Source: Benincasa hispida
Lineage: Eukaryota; Streptophyta; Magnoliopsida; Cucurbitales; Cucurbitaceae
Direction: 5' to 3'
Assembly: GCF_009727055.1 (NCBI RefSeq)
Contig: NC_052359.1
Span: forward strand, 23,842,501-23,906,500
DNA length: 64,000 nucleotides
A program made the position numbers and the translations under genes. This document shows, piece after piece, positions 1-11,600 of this stretch; position 1 is the stretch's first letter; each line of letters opens with the position of its first letter. The notes under the pieces were generated by a model. The model made no database searches and had not been told where the DNA came from. It was given only the letters and a program-made list of their open reading frames with translations.

Positions 1-525
1 CTTTACCTTACACATGAGTAATTAAACTGTCGAATGGGTTGAGATGCACTTAGCTAGCATGACCTGAGATCTTCACTTTACACGATCATGTATGTGTCAT
101 TCATCCTTTAGAGATGCTGGGGAGGGTGGTCTAAGGATAGAATCTAGGCTTGGAAAAGTCATATTAGAATCTAGGCTCGGGAGAGTCAGATTAGAACCGC
201 ATAATCAAGAGATAGAAGCTTAGGAATAAGTTCTGTTTGCTATTAACGCATCGCATGCACCCTAGAGATAGGATATGATGGTATACGGTCACCTTGTACC
301 TGTGTGCATCATTCATCATCACATAGGCAAGAAATAGAGACATAGGAATAAGTCCTATAGACATCATCGCATACATCACATGCGTCTTAAAATTAGGAAC
401 TATAGCATTTACATTGGAAGATGAATTGTTCTTGTATGTGTGTAGCATGATCGCAATCTCAGGAAGCACTAGCTAAATACCTTCTCAACCCGCATACTCA
501 TCACATCTTTCGTATTATTAACTCT
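1..525 (+). repeat. Partial LTR, Athila-like family C
   Basis: This is the 3' part of an LTR cut by the window edge. It matches, in order, the interior of the LTRs at 1996-3660 and 25626-27310: the 'gtcgaatgggttgag' block, the alternating 'gagagagtc/ttagaatct' block and the 'agatagg' block. It lacks about 260 bp found at the 3' end of the other copies and runs almost directly into a primer-binding site. It serves as the 5' LTR of the deleted element that follows. Confidence 0.75.
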
Positions 526-528
526 TTT

Positions 529-546
529 TGGCGCCGTTGCTGGGGA
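529..546 (+). other. Primer-binding site, tRNA-Asp type
   Basis: TGGCGCCGTTGCTGGGGA differs by one base from the complement of the plant tRNA-Asp 3' end (CCCCGGCAACGGCGCCA). Athila-group Ty3/gypsy elements use this primer to start reverse transcription. Its place just after an LTR fits. Confidence 0.85.
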
Positions 547-760
547 CTACAGTAATACATTGTTCTAACGGTAACTTTTTTATTTTCTTTGCAGACTTTC
601 TGTCTCTGTGCACTGCTTCTCCTTAGGTAGAGGAAGAAGCGGACGTCGTAAGAGTGAAGGATAAAATCCTGAGCCCAATTATGACCCAGATATTGAGAGA
701 ACTTTCCGAAGAAGAAGAAGAAACAGCCGCCAATAACAACAACAAGAGAAAGATCCAAAC

Positions 761-1993
761 ATGGCGGAGCAACCAGAAAATGGAGCACCAAATGCAAATA
801 ATATTATCTGGTCTGTGAGCAATTTCCAGAGGATTATACTGACCACCAGAAGAGGAGGCTCAAGTACGAATGCAGATCATATTTTTGGGATGAGCCGAAT
901 CTGTATAAAAGGGGGGCAGACCAGATTCTGTGACTATGTATACCAAATGCAGCTCAACAACGCATATTATCGCAGTTTCATGACTCACCATATGGTGGGC
1001 ACTTTGGAGGACAATGCACCACAGCTAAAGTGTTATAGAGTGGATTCTACTGGCCAACATTGTTTAAAGATGCAGCTGACTACGTGATGAGGTGTGATCA
1101 GTGCCAACACACAAGTAACATTTCATGGAAACATGCAATGCCTATGAACATCATCTTAGAACTTGAGTTGTTCGACGTATGAGGTATCGACTTCATGGGA
1201 CCATTCCCTCCCTCGAATGGTAAAAATTACATTTTGTTAGTCGTTGACTACGGATCCAAGTGGGTAGAAGTAGTGGCATGCACCGCAAGCGATGCTGTGG
1301 TAGTCTCTACATTCCTGAAGAAAAACATTTTCACTCGTTTTGGCACCCCGTGTGCTATAATAAGTGATGAAGGATCCCACTTTGTCAATCATACTATCAA
1401 GGAACTGCTGCGCAAATATAACATTCTCCACAAAGTGGCCACCACTTACCATCCATAGACGAATGGTCAGGTTGAGGTGTCCAATCGAGAGATCAAGCTG
1501 ATACTTGAGAAGTGGTAAGGCATTTGTGAAAGGATTGGGCAACAAAGCTTGACGATGCATTGTGGGCATACCGGACTGCATTTAAAACAGCCATAGGTAT
1601 GTTCCGTATGCGTTTGTATTTGGTAATGCGTGTCATTTACCTTTGGAGCTAGAATACAAGGCACTGTGGGTGGTGAAGAAGCTAAACTTTGACTTAAAGA
1701 AAGTAGGAGAAGCAAGAAAACTTTAACTGGTCGAACTAGAGGAATGGAGGATCAACGCATACGAGAATGCAAAGATCTACAAGGAGCGTGGAAAGTGCTC
1801 GCACGAAAAACACATATGCGGCAAGAACCTAAGTCGGGCAAAGGGTCTTACAATTCAACTCACGACTACGGCTCTTCCCTGGGAAATTAAAATCATGTTG
1901 GTCTGGACCATTCATAATTAGAGAGGTATTTCCCCATGGTGTTGTCGAATTATCTAATGATGATGGAACCAACATATTCAAAGTTAATGGGCA
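761..1993 (+). pseudogene. Deleted gag-pol: gag start joined to integrase
   Basis: The reading starts with a gag-like N-terminus (MAEQPENGAPNAN) and within about 15 codons switches to sequence upstream of integrase, so protease, RT and most of RNase H are gone. Past a frameshift it shows an HHCC-type zinc region (HDSPYGGHFGG, then MRCDQCQ near 1090) and the catalytic core (GPFPPSNGKNYILLVVDYGSKW at 1198, FGTPCAIISDEGSHF at 1342, TYHP with a stop in place of Q at 1456). The C-terminal 'NGQVEVSNREIKLILEK' stretch and a GPF-like segment near 1900 follow with stops and frameshifts. It ends abruptly at the start of the next LTR, without ORF3 or PPT. Family assignment is firm; function is lost. Confidence 0.85.
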
Positions 1994-1995
1994 GC

Positions 1996-3660
1996 TGATA
2001 ACGAGCAGAAATGCACATTATCATAGTACTAAGTTCTTAAACAATGTTGGATTACGTCGATGAAATATGTTAACTGCGTCCATTAAGCATCAATTTCATA
2101 ATATTGCAGTCGTATTTGTTCAACGCATTAGAACAGTTGATTTTTGTATTTTTGTGCAGAATATGCATTGACGCAATGGAAGAATTGCGATCATAGGAAA
2201 TCATTGATCGAGCGTAACTTCACCGCAAAGCTTTCAGTTGATCATGCTCGCAAACATTCGCCCATGCAGAATCGCCGCAACTTGGTCAGCGCAACATGGT
2301 GGGCGCATCTGGGTGAAAGCCAATTAAGCACGATGGGACAGAAAGATGATGACAGTCGAATCCAAATTAAGTTGACAGTCGATAGCGGTCACAAAGTACA
2401 TTCAGCTTTTTCGGTGACAATTATTCGGTGCATCAGTCAGGAATTAAATCTGTCTCATCTATACAACCAGGAGAGAGCCGTCACCTTTCACCATGGATGC
2501 TCTATAAATACCAAGGGCATTCTTCAGATATGGGGTTCACCGTTTTTACAATCTTTCGTTCCACAAGTTCACGCCTCTGTCCATAGTTTTTATCTTTCAT
2601 TTTAAGGCGGAGCAAGAGAGGAGTGGTGGTGCTGGAGATCACTCAGGGCAACTCGAGAGAGAACCTTGGGGCATAGAAGCAGAGAGCGGGCTGACTCTCG
2701 TGAGAGCAAGATTATCTTTAGAGCACGAGTAGAAAAATAGTGTAAATGCCTAGCAGCAAGAGATTGCTACTAGGCTCTTTATTCTATACTTGCATTATTA
2801 TTTTGTACTTCATCTTCATATTTATTCAATGGAAGTTCTATTACTACATCTGTTCACTCTCTTAATATGCATGAGTAGCTAAACTAGTCGAATGGGTTGA
2901 GAAGAACTAAGCTAACATGACTTAGAAAGTTCATTGCTTGCGATTGTCTTGTTTTATGCTGTGCAAATTACCCTTTAAAGTTACTCGAGAGAGAGTCTAA
3001 AGAAAGAACCTAATGAATTGAGAGAGCTAAGTTAGAATCTAAACTCGAAAGAACAAGATTAGACTTATATAAATAAGAGATAGGGACTTAGAGATAAGCT
3101 CTGTTTGTCAACTTACATCGTATGCATCCTAGAGATAGGAATGATATTATGTGGTCAACTTATTTGTGTGTGTGTTATCCTGTCATCGCATAAGAATAGA
3201 GGCTTATGTGTAGGTCCTATAGACTTGTCGCATATATCGCATGCGTTTTAGTATTAGAAGCCGTAGCATTCTCATCGAGAGATGGTTTACCATTGTATGC
3301 ATGTTGCATGATCGCAAAGCATGAACGCATTCTAGGGAGTGTTAGCTGAGACCCTTCTCAACCCGTTCACCGCATATTCATCGCATCTCCCATTTTCCAA
3401 CTCTTTTCAAACTCTGCATTTACTTATTTTTCATCAACGCAAACAACAAACCCATCAATTTATTTATTTAACCGGTTACCGCAAAGTCTTCATAAAAATT
3501 ACCAACGCAATCTATTTTCACAAATCCCTGTGTTCGACCCTGGACTTACCAGGAAACTTAGAGGAATTTACACTTGAATTCCGTTGAGGAATCTTGAGTG
3601 CACAACGCAATTCCATCAACGCATAGCATCCACATTTCCACTTCATAAAACCAATCATCA
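1996..3660 (+). repeat. LTR, Athila-like family C (1665 bp)
   Basis: It begins TGATAACGAG and ends CCAATCATCA, followed six bases later by a primer-binding site. The same termini flank the solo LTR at 25626-27310. The first 25 bases form an imperfect hairpin with a GAAA loop. A TATAAATA box lies about 500 bp in. The open frame at 2144-2605 lies in U3/R and has no recognisable domain, so I treat it as chance. The LTR is both the 3' LTR of the deleted element on its left and the 5' LTR of the gag fragment on its right. Confidence 0.85.
2503..2510 (+). promoter_or_regulatory. LTR TATA box
   Basis: TATAAATA within CTCTATAAATACC, about 500 bp into the LTR. Most other LTRs in the window have CTATAAATACCCC at the comparable place in element orientation. 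It is the likely Pol II start signal for genomic RNA and marks the U3/R boundary region. Confidence 0.65.
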
Positions 3661-3666
3661 AGTTTT

Positions 3667-3684
3667 TGGCGTCGTTGCCGGGGA
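3667..3684 (+). other. Primer-binding site, tRNA-Asp type
   Basis: TGGCGTCGTTGCCGGGGA lies six bases after the LTR end and has one mismatch to the tRNA-Asp complement. It opens a second internal region in the same orientation as the first, giving an LTR-internal-LTR-internal arrangement. Confidence 0.85.
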
Positions 3685-3834
3685 CCTCGAGAAGATAGTT
3701 TGCTAATGGTATTTTTTTTTTTTGATTTCTTTACAGACTCTCAATCTCTGGTGAATTACGACCTGGAGATTGAGAGGACATTTAGAAGAAGATTGAGAGA
3801 CCACCAATAGCAACCACAATCAGACAAAGAAGAG

Positions 3835-4362
3835 ATGGTGGAGTAGCCTGGAAATGGAGCACAAAATGATGTTATGTCATGGTGAATCCAATCATTTTGG
3901 CAAACGATCGCAATAGACCCATCACGGAATATGCATCGACAAACCTCTACGATTTCTCTCTGGGAATCATGAGTCCTGCCCTTGACGGAAGAAGATTCGA
4001 AATGAAACCTGTGATGCTGCAGATGATCCAGACTGCAGGTCAATTCGGAGAAAGGTGTGACGAGGACCCGCACGCCCACCTCCGAAGTTTTATTGAAATC
4101 TGCAATATTTTTGTGTTCCCAAACATCTCTACTAAAGAAGTTCAACTAACGTTGTTCCCATTTTCTCTCTATGATCAGGATAAGAAATAGCCATATTCTC
4201 TTGATCCAGGAGAGATCACTTCTTGGAAACATGTAGTGGATAAATTTATGAAGAAGTATTTTCCACTTATCGAGAAGGAAACTTATCACAAATTTTGAAC
4301 AAGACATGGACAAATCGCTCAGCGATGCTTGGGCGAGGTTTAAAAGGTTAGTCTGGGACTGT
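3835..4362 (+). pseudogene. Athila-like gag, 5' fragment
   Basis: The leader after the PBS is followed by a gag start (ATG at 3835, stop after three codons). A longer open stretch at 3879-4190 reads like plant Ty3/gypsy gag: RPITEYAS, FEMKPVMLQMIQ, then EDPHAHLRSFIEICNIF, as in the retrotrans_gag domain. It continues out of frame with 'SWKHVVDKFMKKYFP' near 4210 and 'AWARFKRLV' near 4330. It stops where minus-strand element A1 begins at 4363. The rest of this gag is not found on the other side of A1, so the junction is not a simple insertion. Confidence 0.8.
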
Positions 4363-6045
4363 TGTTGACTTGCTTTTCTTTGGATGCTAAAGATGTATGA
4401 TGTTCTATGCTCATGATGATGCGATACTACTTCTAAACATGCATTAATTATGGATGTTCATGTAGTATGCCATGCGCTGTCACAAGTTTCCTTACGATGG
4501 AACCAAGTGTAATTCCACCACAAGTTTCTCGTTGTGATCCGAGGTCGAACATAGGGACTAGTTTAGGTTATTGTGGTATGTTCATGATATAAACGACCAG
4601 GTTTTCGATCTTTAAAAGTGTGTATTTGTGCAGTTATATAAATTGCAATAAAATAAAGGAAAGCAGTAAAGAGCAATAATAACATAAAAATATAGTAAAC
4701 CTAAGCTAGATGATACAAAATACAGGCTTCATGTACAAGATGCTAGGCTCAAGGCTGGTTGTGAAAGTTATGCAAAGACGTGGGATGCGACGGCAAGTCT
4801 TATGAATAGAATAGAAAGAGAAAGACAAATAATATAAACAACGCAAGTTCTTAATTGCATTGAAGCTACAAACTGTTCTGCTCTTCTCTTGGCGTACACC
4901 TCTTAGTGATCGACGCGCTCCCACATGTCTTTGGTGAAACAGAACTAACGTAATGAATGCAAGGTTGCTTCCATGTTTGGAAGTAATACTCGCTTTAGTT
5001 AATGCATTCTTCTGACCTTCTCTCGATAGGTCGGAATGGCATCTTCACTTCTGCTCTCACAGGTGAAGATGCCGTCTAGCATGCCTTAGCTAAACGCATT
5101 TTATTTCTTTAACACAGATTAAGTACTTGGTTAATTCATATTGCTTATCAAGGAATTAAGAAGATATCATGAACAAAGTGATTGACGGGTGAATGAAAAT
5201 AGACGAAAAATGGTAAATGGAAGCTATCTAAACATTTAATATCTCTATTAAGCATTTGATACATGGTGTGAATGCAGAGGTAAAGAAACAGTTAAATACA
5301 ACGATGAAAGAGATAGAACAGATATAAACAAGTGCCAATGTCTTGGCACTGATTCGATGGAGATCTACTTGCCGGATAGGATGGATTTGATGGTAGGAAG
5401 AGCTTCCCTCTCAGGCTTGCTCCATCAGTAGCAAGGATCTTTGCACATAGCTTTCAATCAGGTGTTTGGCAGATTAGATCTGAGATTCACCTCTTGGCCT
5501 TATCTCATCTTCTTCCTGGATTTCTTCTCTTAAGCACTCAACTCAGCCTTTTCTCTATAATCTAGCAGCACTTAGCCTCGTATCAAGTAGCATGCCTTTT
5601 CTCTGAAATCAATGGGGTATTTATAGGTACAGATCTTTGACTTTGGCCTTGTGGTCCCCACTTGATCATTATAGTAATTTTGAAGATGGAGGGATATTAT
5701 TCCTTCTGTTATGCAATCAGATCGTCAACTCTGTACAACCGTTATTTGTACACATGTCTCAATCCTCCACTTTTGTGGTTCTCAACTGCATCTTTCGATC
5801 TTGTGATAGAGATGCATTGATTAGTTTCTCATGAGCCTTTAGCACAAGTGGTGACTTGGTCTCCTGCAAAACAGACTAAAATTCGGCTTGTCTTCAATCT
5901 TTATGGTGTTACTGGGTGTTTTGCAAACATTTATAATTATTGTACTACTAGGCTAATTTTCATACAATAGGTGCATATTTACTAAATTTTGGCCACAATA
6001 TCTAGATAAGGTGGCATAAATAACTTGTATTTCTACAAGTTATCA
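4363..6045 (-). repeat. 3' LTR of A1 (1683 bp)
   Basis: On the minus strand it starts TGATAACTTG after the PPT and ends GCAAGTCAACA. A TATAAATA box reads on the minus strand at 5618-5625. The first bases form a perfect hairpin with 10-bp arms around GAAA. It aligns along its length with the 16237-17940 LTR. The base run next to its left end (ACTGT, 4358-4362) has no partner at the right end because that end is truncated. Confidence 0.88.
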
Positions 6046-6058
6046 CACCCCCAAATTT
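6046..6058 (-). other. Polypurine tract of A1
   Basis: Minus strand AAATTTGGGGGTG directly abuts the LTR start. It primes plus-strand DNA synthesis. The same tract occurs at 51475-51487 (plus) and 55831-55843 (minus), each time next to TGATAAC. Confidence 0.8.
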
Positions 6059-7762
6059 AGATATATGCATGTTCCCAAGCATATCTTCTACTAATGCAAT
6101 CATGCTGAATTCCTATCCTCTATTTTTACGACGATTGGTTGTTCCGAATGTTATACTTAGGCACATTACTTGACATCGCAATTTCCTTCTATCCTTGCTA
6201 ATTCCTAGTAAGCCCTATTTTATTCTTCTATATGACAAAATTCTAATCAAAGATGCTTTTCTAGTTTTCAAAATAGAATGTTTATCTCTTCTTTGTCAAA
6301 ACAACTCGATGTATCTATATGCAGTGAGCAAAAATTTGCGTCATTTCTTTATTTAGAGACTGTTGGTCATGGTTACACTCTTCGTTTTGGTTTATCCCCA
6401 CGGGTGTCATGCGAACATCCAACTACAATTGTGTGCCAATTTTAACTTCAAGAGAATTAGAGGAGTTGTCTCTTGCATTTTTGTATTATAAATATATATA
6501 TATTTTTTTCTTTTTTTTCCTTTCATTTTCATACTGCATTGATCCTGGAAACCCACCTCGTTTTGGCTTGCAACTACGAGTGTCATACGAACATCCAACT
6601 ACGAGCAGGCTCCTTTCACAACTAAACTCTTATCAGGTTAGGAATATTTTGAAGGGTTTTCCCTTGCGCTGACATTGGAGTTTTGCAAAAAAAAAAAATT
6701 TATTTATTTATATGAAAATGGATACATTTTCTTAACTACAGCATAATCTTGATCTCATTTGCTCAGATCTTCCCCACCCACAAATTTAAAGATGAGCAAG
6801 GTCCTCATTGCGTTGTTTGGAGAGATTAGACAAACACTTAAAAGAAAATTTCAAAAAGAAGGTTTGAGCAGAACTTTGAAAGATAAAAGGTAAAGTACTA
6901 CAAAACTAAGAATTAACTAAGTGTTAGTCAGAATTTAAGAATTTATTAAGTATGGGAAATGTTTCTAAGTGGAAACATATAATACATCATAGCAACGCAA
7001 TAAAGATTGTAAAAATAAGAGATTAAGAACATTACAAAAATTAGCAAAGGAAGATAAAGAAAGAGCCACAGGCAACAAGTGGAGTGAATATATACTCTGA
7101 TTGTATTGACTATTAACAAAGTATACAAATAAATTACAAATGAACGCATTACAAAATTTTCTGCTGCCTGTACAAGAGTCAAAGAATTTTGATTACTTTA
7201 CAAAATTGAGTCAGAAGGGTGCATGATTTAGAACTCACACCAAACTTCCAATAAACGCAGATACATTTTTGCCGAGGTCGGGCAACATGCATACATCCCC
7301 GCAACACACCCCTTAACTAATGCATTTCTGGAGGATATCTCAACATAGTGCATTTGGCTAAGGACGGGCAAAGGACATATGCGAGCACAACACACCCCTC
7401 ACCGCAATGTATTTGGGTGTACAAGATGCACAGTGTCACTTACTTACTACACACATCCTCTCATAGTTTACTTTCCTATCTTCTTAATTCATTGAAAATA
7501 CTAGTCAAAAAGACCTTGCAGTGATTTATCCAATCATTACAACAATTATATGACCGGTGCTACTAAATTTAAGATATGGAGATTCATGAAAATTTAAATT
7601 GGAAGGAAATACAAAAATATTAAAGACTGATTCTACTAGACAATAATTGACGGAATTTAGAAAACGGTAAAAGAAAGCTGTACAGAAAGCAAGTAACATA
7701 GATAGGAAGGTTGATTGACAGAAGTTCTTAGAGTTACCGCAATCGCTTTCCCTACAAGCAGT
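6059..7762 (-). other. 3' noncoding region of A1
   Basis: No gene is seen. The region aligns with 55844-57535 (minus) and with parts of 45000-49636 (plus). It holds two notable repeats: a pair of ~40-bp motifs at 6384-6425 and 6557-6605 ('ggtgtcatgcgaacatcc' core), and a two-unit motif at 7261-7410 built on 'ggggtgtgttgc' and 'ttgcccgtcctnagc' (minus strand). ORF3 should lie between these two, near 7170-7250, judging from element B, but is absent here. Confidence 0.7.
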
Positions 7763-9424
7763 TTAATTCTTCTTGCCCAAGTCAATGGTGTCCAAGTGTC
7801 GATCGAAGTCGCCTCCATGGTAGGGCTTGATCCGCTGACCATTGACTTTGAATGTGTTGCTCCCGTCTAAAGTTGTTAGTTCCACTATGTCGTGAGGAAA
7901 GATTGTCTTGATTCGGAATGGCCTAGACTAGCGAGACTTCAACTTTCCTAGGAACAATCACAGATGCGCGTTGAATAGTAATACTTGCTGACCTTCTGTG
8001 AATGTCCGGTTTTTTATGGGGTCATCATGCCATTTCTTCATTTTCTCCTTATATATCTTGGCATTTTCATAGGCATCCCTTCACCATTCGACCAACTGAT
8101 TCAATTGCAACTTTTGGACATTCCCCGCACTGGCTAAATCAAACTTCAGCTTCTTGCATGCCCACATCGCCTTATGTTCCAACTCAAGTAGCAGATGACA
8201 AGCTTTTTCGAAGACCAGGGCATACGGAGACATGCCAATTAGTGTTTTGTAGGCAGTCCTATAAGCCCATAGTGCTTCATCAAGCTTGGGTGACCAATCC
8301 CTCCTGGCAGTATTAACTACCTTCTCCAAGATAGTTTTGATCTCTCTGTTAGAAATATCTGCCTGTCCATTAGTTTGTGAGTGATAAGCAGTTGCAACTC
8401 GATAGCTGATGTTGAATTTAATCAACAAGTTAGCAATTATGCGGTTGATAAAGTGAGAGCCCTCATTGCTGATTAAGGCTCATGGCATCCCATATCGAGC
8501 AAAAATGTTCTTCTTCAGAAAATTCGCCACAGTGGCCACGCCATTCTTGGCACATGTGATGGCCTTAACCCATTTCGATACATAATTAACCGCAACCAGA
8601 ATAAATTGATGACCTTCTGAGGGTGGAAACGGGCCCATGAAGTCAATTCCCCAAACATCAAATAATTCAATTTCTAAGATTTATGTCAATGGCATTTCAT
8701 TTCTTTTAGATATATTCTCGTCCATTGACACATGTCGCATTGCACAACATGAACATGGGCATCCTTAAACAGTGTTGGCCAAAAGTAGCCGCACTGCAAG
8801 ACTTTTGTCGCCGTCCTTTGCCCCCCAAAATGTCCTCCATATGGGGACTCATGATAGAGCTCTAAAATGTGCTTTGCTTCATGCTTAAGAACACATCGAC
8901 GTATTGTATGATCAGGTCCATGTCGATATAGGAAGGGGTTGTCCCAGAAATAAAATTTGGCATCATGTCTTAGCTTCTTCTTCTGCTGGTATGTATAATC
9001 ATCTGGTAGTTGACCGCAAACTATGAAGTTTACTATGTCTGCATACCAGGGAACATTAATGTCTACTGCCATCAGCAGCTCATCGGGGAATCTTTCTTCA
9101 ATATCTTTTTCTGTCGCTTGAACCTCGCAATTTTCCAATCTTGACAAATAATCTGCGACTTGGTTCTCGATGCCCTTCCGGTCTTTGATTTTTAGGTCGA
9201 ACTCTCGCAGGAACAACACTCACCATATCAACCTTAGTTTTGCATCCTTCTTCGTCATTACATACTTAATCACAGAGTGATCTGTATACACCACCACATT
9301 TGTTCCGATTAAGTATTGTCGAAACTTCCCTAGTGCAAATACCACTGCAAGCATTTCTTTTTCTGTGGTCATATAGTTCTCTTGCGCGTCGTTTGGTGTT
9401 TTGCTCGTATAATAGGTAGGATGT
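7763..9424 (-). pseudogene. A1 pol 3' half: RNase H end and integrase
   Basis: Read right to left. The RNase H remnant includes TSKTPNDAQENYMTTEKE near 9400 and a segment like VVVYTDHSVIKYVMTKKDAKLRL near 9270. The linker is DRKGIENQVADYLSRLE (about 9175). The HHCC zinc region follows (HESPYGGHFGGQR, then VQCDMCQW near 8740). The core is damaged but retains [21 protein letters not shown] (8395) and [24 protein letters not shown]. The C-terminal domain includes 'FKVNGQRIKPY' near 7830, and the stop is at 7763-7765. Integrase inserts the cDNA into the host genome. Its 5' continuation is 12232 onward, beyond the nested insertion; the target duplication shows both halves were once one frame. Confidence 0.88.
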
Positions 9425-9587
9425 TGATAACGTGTAGAAATACAAGTTATTTATGCCACCTTATCTAGATATTGCGGCCAAAAGTTAGTAAATATGCGCT
9501 GATTGTATGAAAATTAGCCTAGTATTCCAATAATTATAAATGATCGCAATTACAACCACTAACACCATGAAGATGGAAGACAAGTTG

Positions 9588-9965
9588 ATGAACCACACGA
9601 TTTCGGTGAAGGCACCTCTGCCCAACCCCAAAACGGTGCTGGCGAGACATCACAGGCACAATCTTCCATCACCGCCATGGCTGCTAAGTTAGTAGAAATG
9701 AGATCTCTCTTCTCCCAACAACAACAACTCTTCTCTCAATAACAACACCTCTTCAACACACGATTTGAGGTAGTAATGGAGCGCATAGATGAGATTCAAC
9801 GCAGTGCCGCCACATGAAGAAAGGTGCTGATCAACATGCAGCACAACATTTATAAAGTCCATATGCACTAGAGAATGATTGCAAAGCGTAATCAAGAGTA
9901 CTTCAACTTTCTTACCATATATCTTCATGGTCCAATGATGCCCCTACATCTCCGACAGCACTTAA
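9588..9965 (+). pseudogene. ORF3 C-terminal segment, extra copy
   Basis: This stretch matches 10983-11360 in order: 'TSAQPQN', the Q-rich 'LFSQQQQLFSQ' run, 'RFEVVMERIDEIQRS' and 'INMQ..NIYKVHM'. It has internal stops. It is followed at about 9966 by sequence that normally lies upstream of it ('ggagaatgatgatatg', as at 47060), so a unit of about 1.4 kb is tandemly duplicated with the first copy truncated. Confidence 0.75.
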
Positions 9966-9990
9966 ATCAAAGAAAAAGGAGAATGATGAT

Positions 9991-10836
9991 ATGTTCATCA
10001 AGATGGGCTTCTACCATGAACCGACTCCACTACCTGACGTCATCACGAGCGTAATTGTGGAGCATGGGTGGGACACATTCTGCCAGTGCCAATCCATCAT
10101 AGTGCCTCAGGTAGTACGAAGCTTTTACTGCGGGCGCCTACAAAGAAATAGGGATGCGATGACCTTTAAAGGGGAGACAGTATCTTTCAACGCAAGGGAC
10201 ATTGATGAAAATTTTCAAATGAAGGATAACCCTGATGCGCAAGGGAACAAAATTATTGATGATCCCACAGAAGGGCAGATGGAGGACGCGTTGAAGATAC
10301 TGACACAACCGGGCACGAAGTGGTCGGTCTCGCACAAAGGCATCCGTAGAATCCAAGTCCTTGCTACCGGAGGGAAGGCTCTAGGTTTATTAAGTCAAGA
10401 AGCGGCTGATCCAACAATGCACGACAGAATTGTATCAAGGGATCGGGTGATGGCCGCATACTGTATAGACCATGGCATTCCTATCGACGTGGGGCAGTTG
10501 ATCGCGAGGCAGATCAGAGCATTGGTGGGGCATATACGGGGGCAGTACTTCTTCCCGTGGATCGTTTCAAGTCTATGCCTGTCTATGGGTGTAGGCGTTG
10601 AAGAGGAGCCCATGCCAGAAGTCCACGGCCTCATCAACATAAAAATCTTGAGGATGCTCCTCAAAGATTCTCCACACTGCCCCGAGGTACTAGCAAAGAG
10701 GCCTACGATTGATTTGAATGCGCCGCTGGAACCCAGACCAAAAAGAAGACGAAGAGAGGATAAGGGAAAAGAGAAGGTCCATGATTCACCAACGCAAAAT
10801 TCGGCACCCACAGACCCTCTTCCCTTAATCATCTGA
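9991..10836 (+). CDS. ORF3 core, putative plant transposon protein type (281 aa)
   Basis: An uninterrupted frame in which I recognise the layout of the 'putative plant transposon protein' family found downstream of pol in Athila-like elements. It has an N-terminal EHGWDTFCQCQSIIVPQVVRSFY block, a middle 'KWSVSHKGIRRIQ' block, and a conserved helix-like GIPIDVGQLIARQIRALVGH followed by YFFPWIVSSLC. The tail is basic (PKRRRREDKGKEK), possibly a nuclear localisation signal. The role of this ORF is unknown; its place matches that of envelope-like ORFs, but I see no signal peptide or convincing membrane segment. The start Met is simply the first after the junction at 9966. In element B the same domain follows a long KE-rich region, so this copy is N-terminally truncated. 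Confidence 0.7.
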   Translation: MFIKMGFYHEPTPLPDVITSVIVEHGWDTFCQCQSIIVPQVVRSFYCGRLQRNRDAMTFKGETVSFNARDIDENFQMKDNPDAQGNKIIDDPTEGQMEDALKILTQPGTKWSVSHKGIRRIQVLATGGKALGLLSQEAADPTMHDRIVSRDRVMAAYCIDHGIPIDVGQLIARQIRALVGHIRGQYFFPWIVSSLCLSMGVGVEEEPMPEVHGLINIKILRMLLKDSPHCPEVLAKRPTIDLNAPLEPRPKRRRREDKGKEKVHDSPTQNSAPTDPLPLII

Positions 10837-10982
10837 CCTCCATGCCCGCCAGTGTAACCCTCTTCCCCCTTACACGAGCATTTTACAAAACTACTTCTTG
10901 TCCCCAACACTCTAATTTACCACACAGCCCTACCTTCACCATTAGTATCATCACCGCAACCCACCATTCCACTGTCGGAAGT

Positions 10983-11424
10983 TGATGACCCACATGATTT
11001 GGGTGAAGGAACCTCTGCCCAACCCCAAAACGATGTTGGTGAGACATCGCAGGCACAACCCTCCATCACCGCCATGGCTGCTGAGTTAGTAGAAATGAGA
11101 TCTCTTCTCCCAACAACAACAACTCTTCTCTCAACAACAACGCCTCTTCAACCAACGATTTGAGGTAGTAATAGAGTGTATAGATGAGAATCAACGCATG
11201 CCGCCACATCAAGAGAGGTGCTGATCAACATGCAGCGCAACATTTATAAAGTTCATATGCACCAGAGAATGATTATGGAGCGTAATCAAGAGAACTTCAA
11301 CTTTCTTACCGCATATCTTCATGGTCCAATGATGCCTTTACATCTCCGGCAACACTTAAATTTTGAAAATGCGCCTCTTGCACCACCTCAAAATCCACCA
11401 GATCCCCCTTCTCCTGAACCTTAA
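10983..11424 (+). pseudogene. ORF3 C-terminal segment
   Basis: Continues ORF3 after a stop at 10834-10836 and a frameshift. It encodes a Gln-rich run, a predicted coiled-coil stretch and a conserved tail (HLHGPMMPLHLRQHLNFENAPLAPP, then a Pro-rich end and stop at 11422-11424). The same tail ends ORF3 in element B near 48490. The 3' region to about 11600 then joins an LTR fragment. Confidence 0.7.
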
Positions 11425-11600
11425 TGTTTACACTTTCTTCCAATACGATTTTTTTTATGCGGCCATTCTTTAATTGGATTCAATTCTTTTATTGTTTGTA
11501 AAGTAATCAAAATTCTTTGACTCTCGTATAGGCAATAGAAAATTTTGTAATGCGTTCATTTGTAATTTATTTGTATACTTGTTAATAGTCAATACAAGCA

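Noticed and set aside
2144..2605. 153-codon open frame on the plus strand
   Set aside because: It lies wholly within the LTR at 1996-3660, spans the TATA box, and has no recognisable domain; the matching part of the LTR at 25626 does not keep it open.
3720..3724. Homopolymer and AT runs (also 6480-6520, 35078-35091, 42721-42735, 44770-44790) as LINE or SINE tails
   Set aside because: They lie inside leader, spacer or 3' noncoding regions of LTR elements at matching positions in several copies, so they are part of those elements.
9991..10836. A host gene with plus-strand orientation inside a minus-strand element
   Set aside because: The same protein follows gag in element B between spacer and PPT, so it is a retroelement ORF; the opposite strand is due to nesting.
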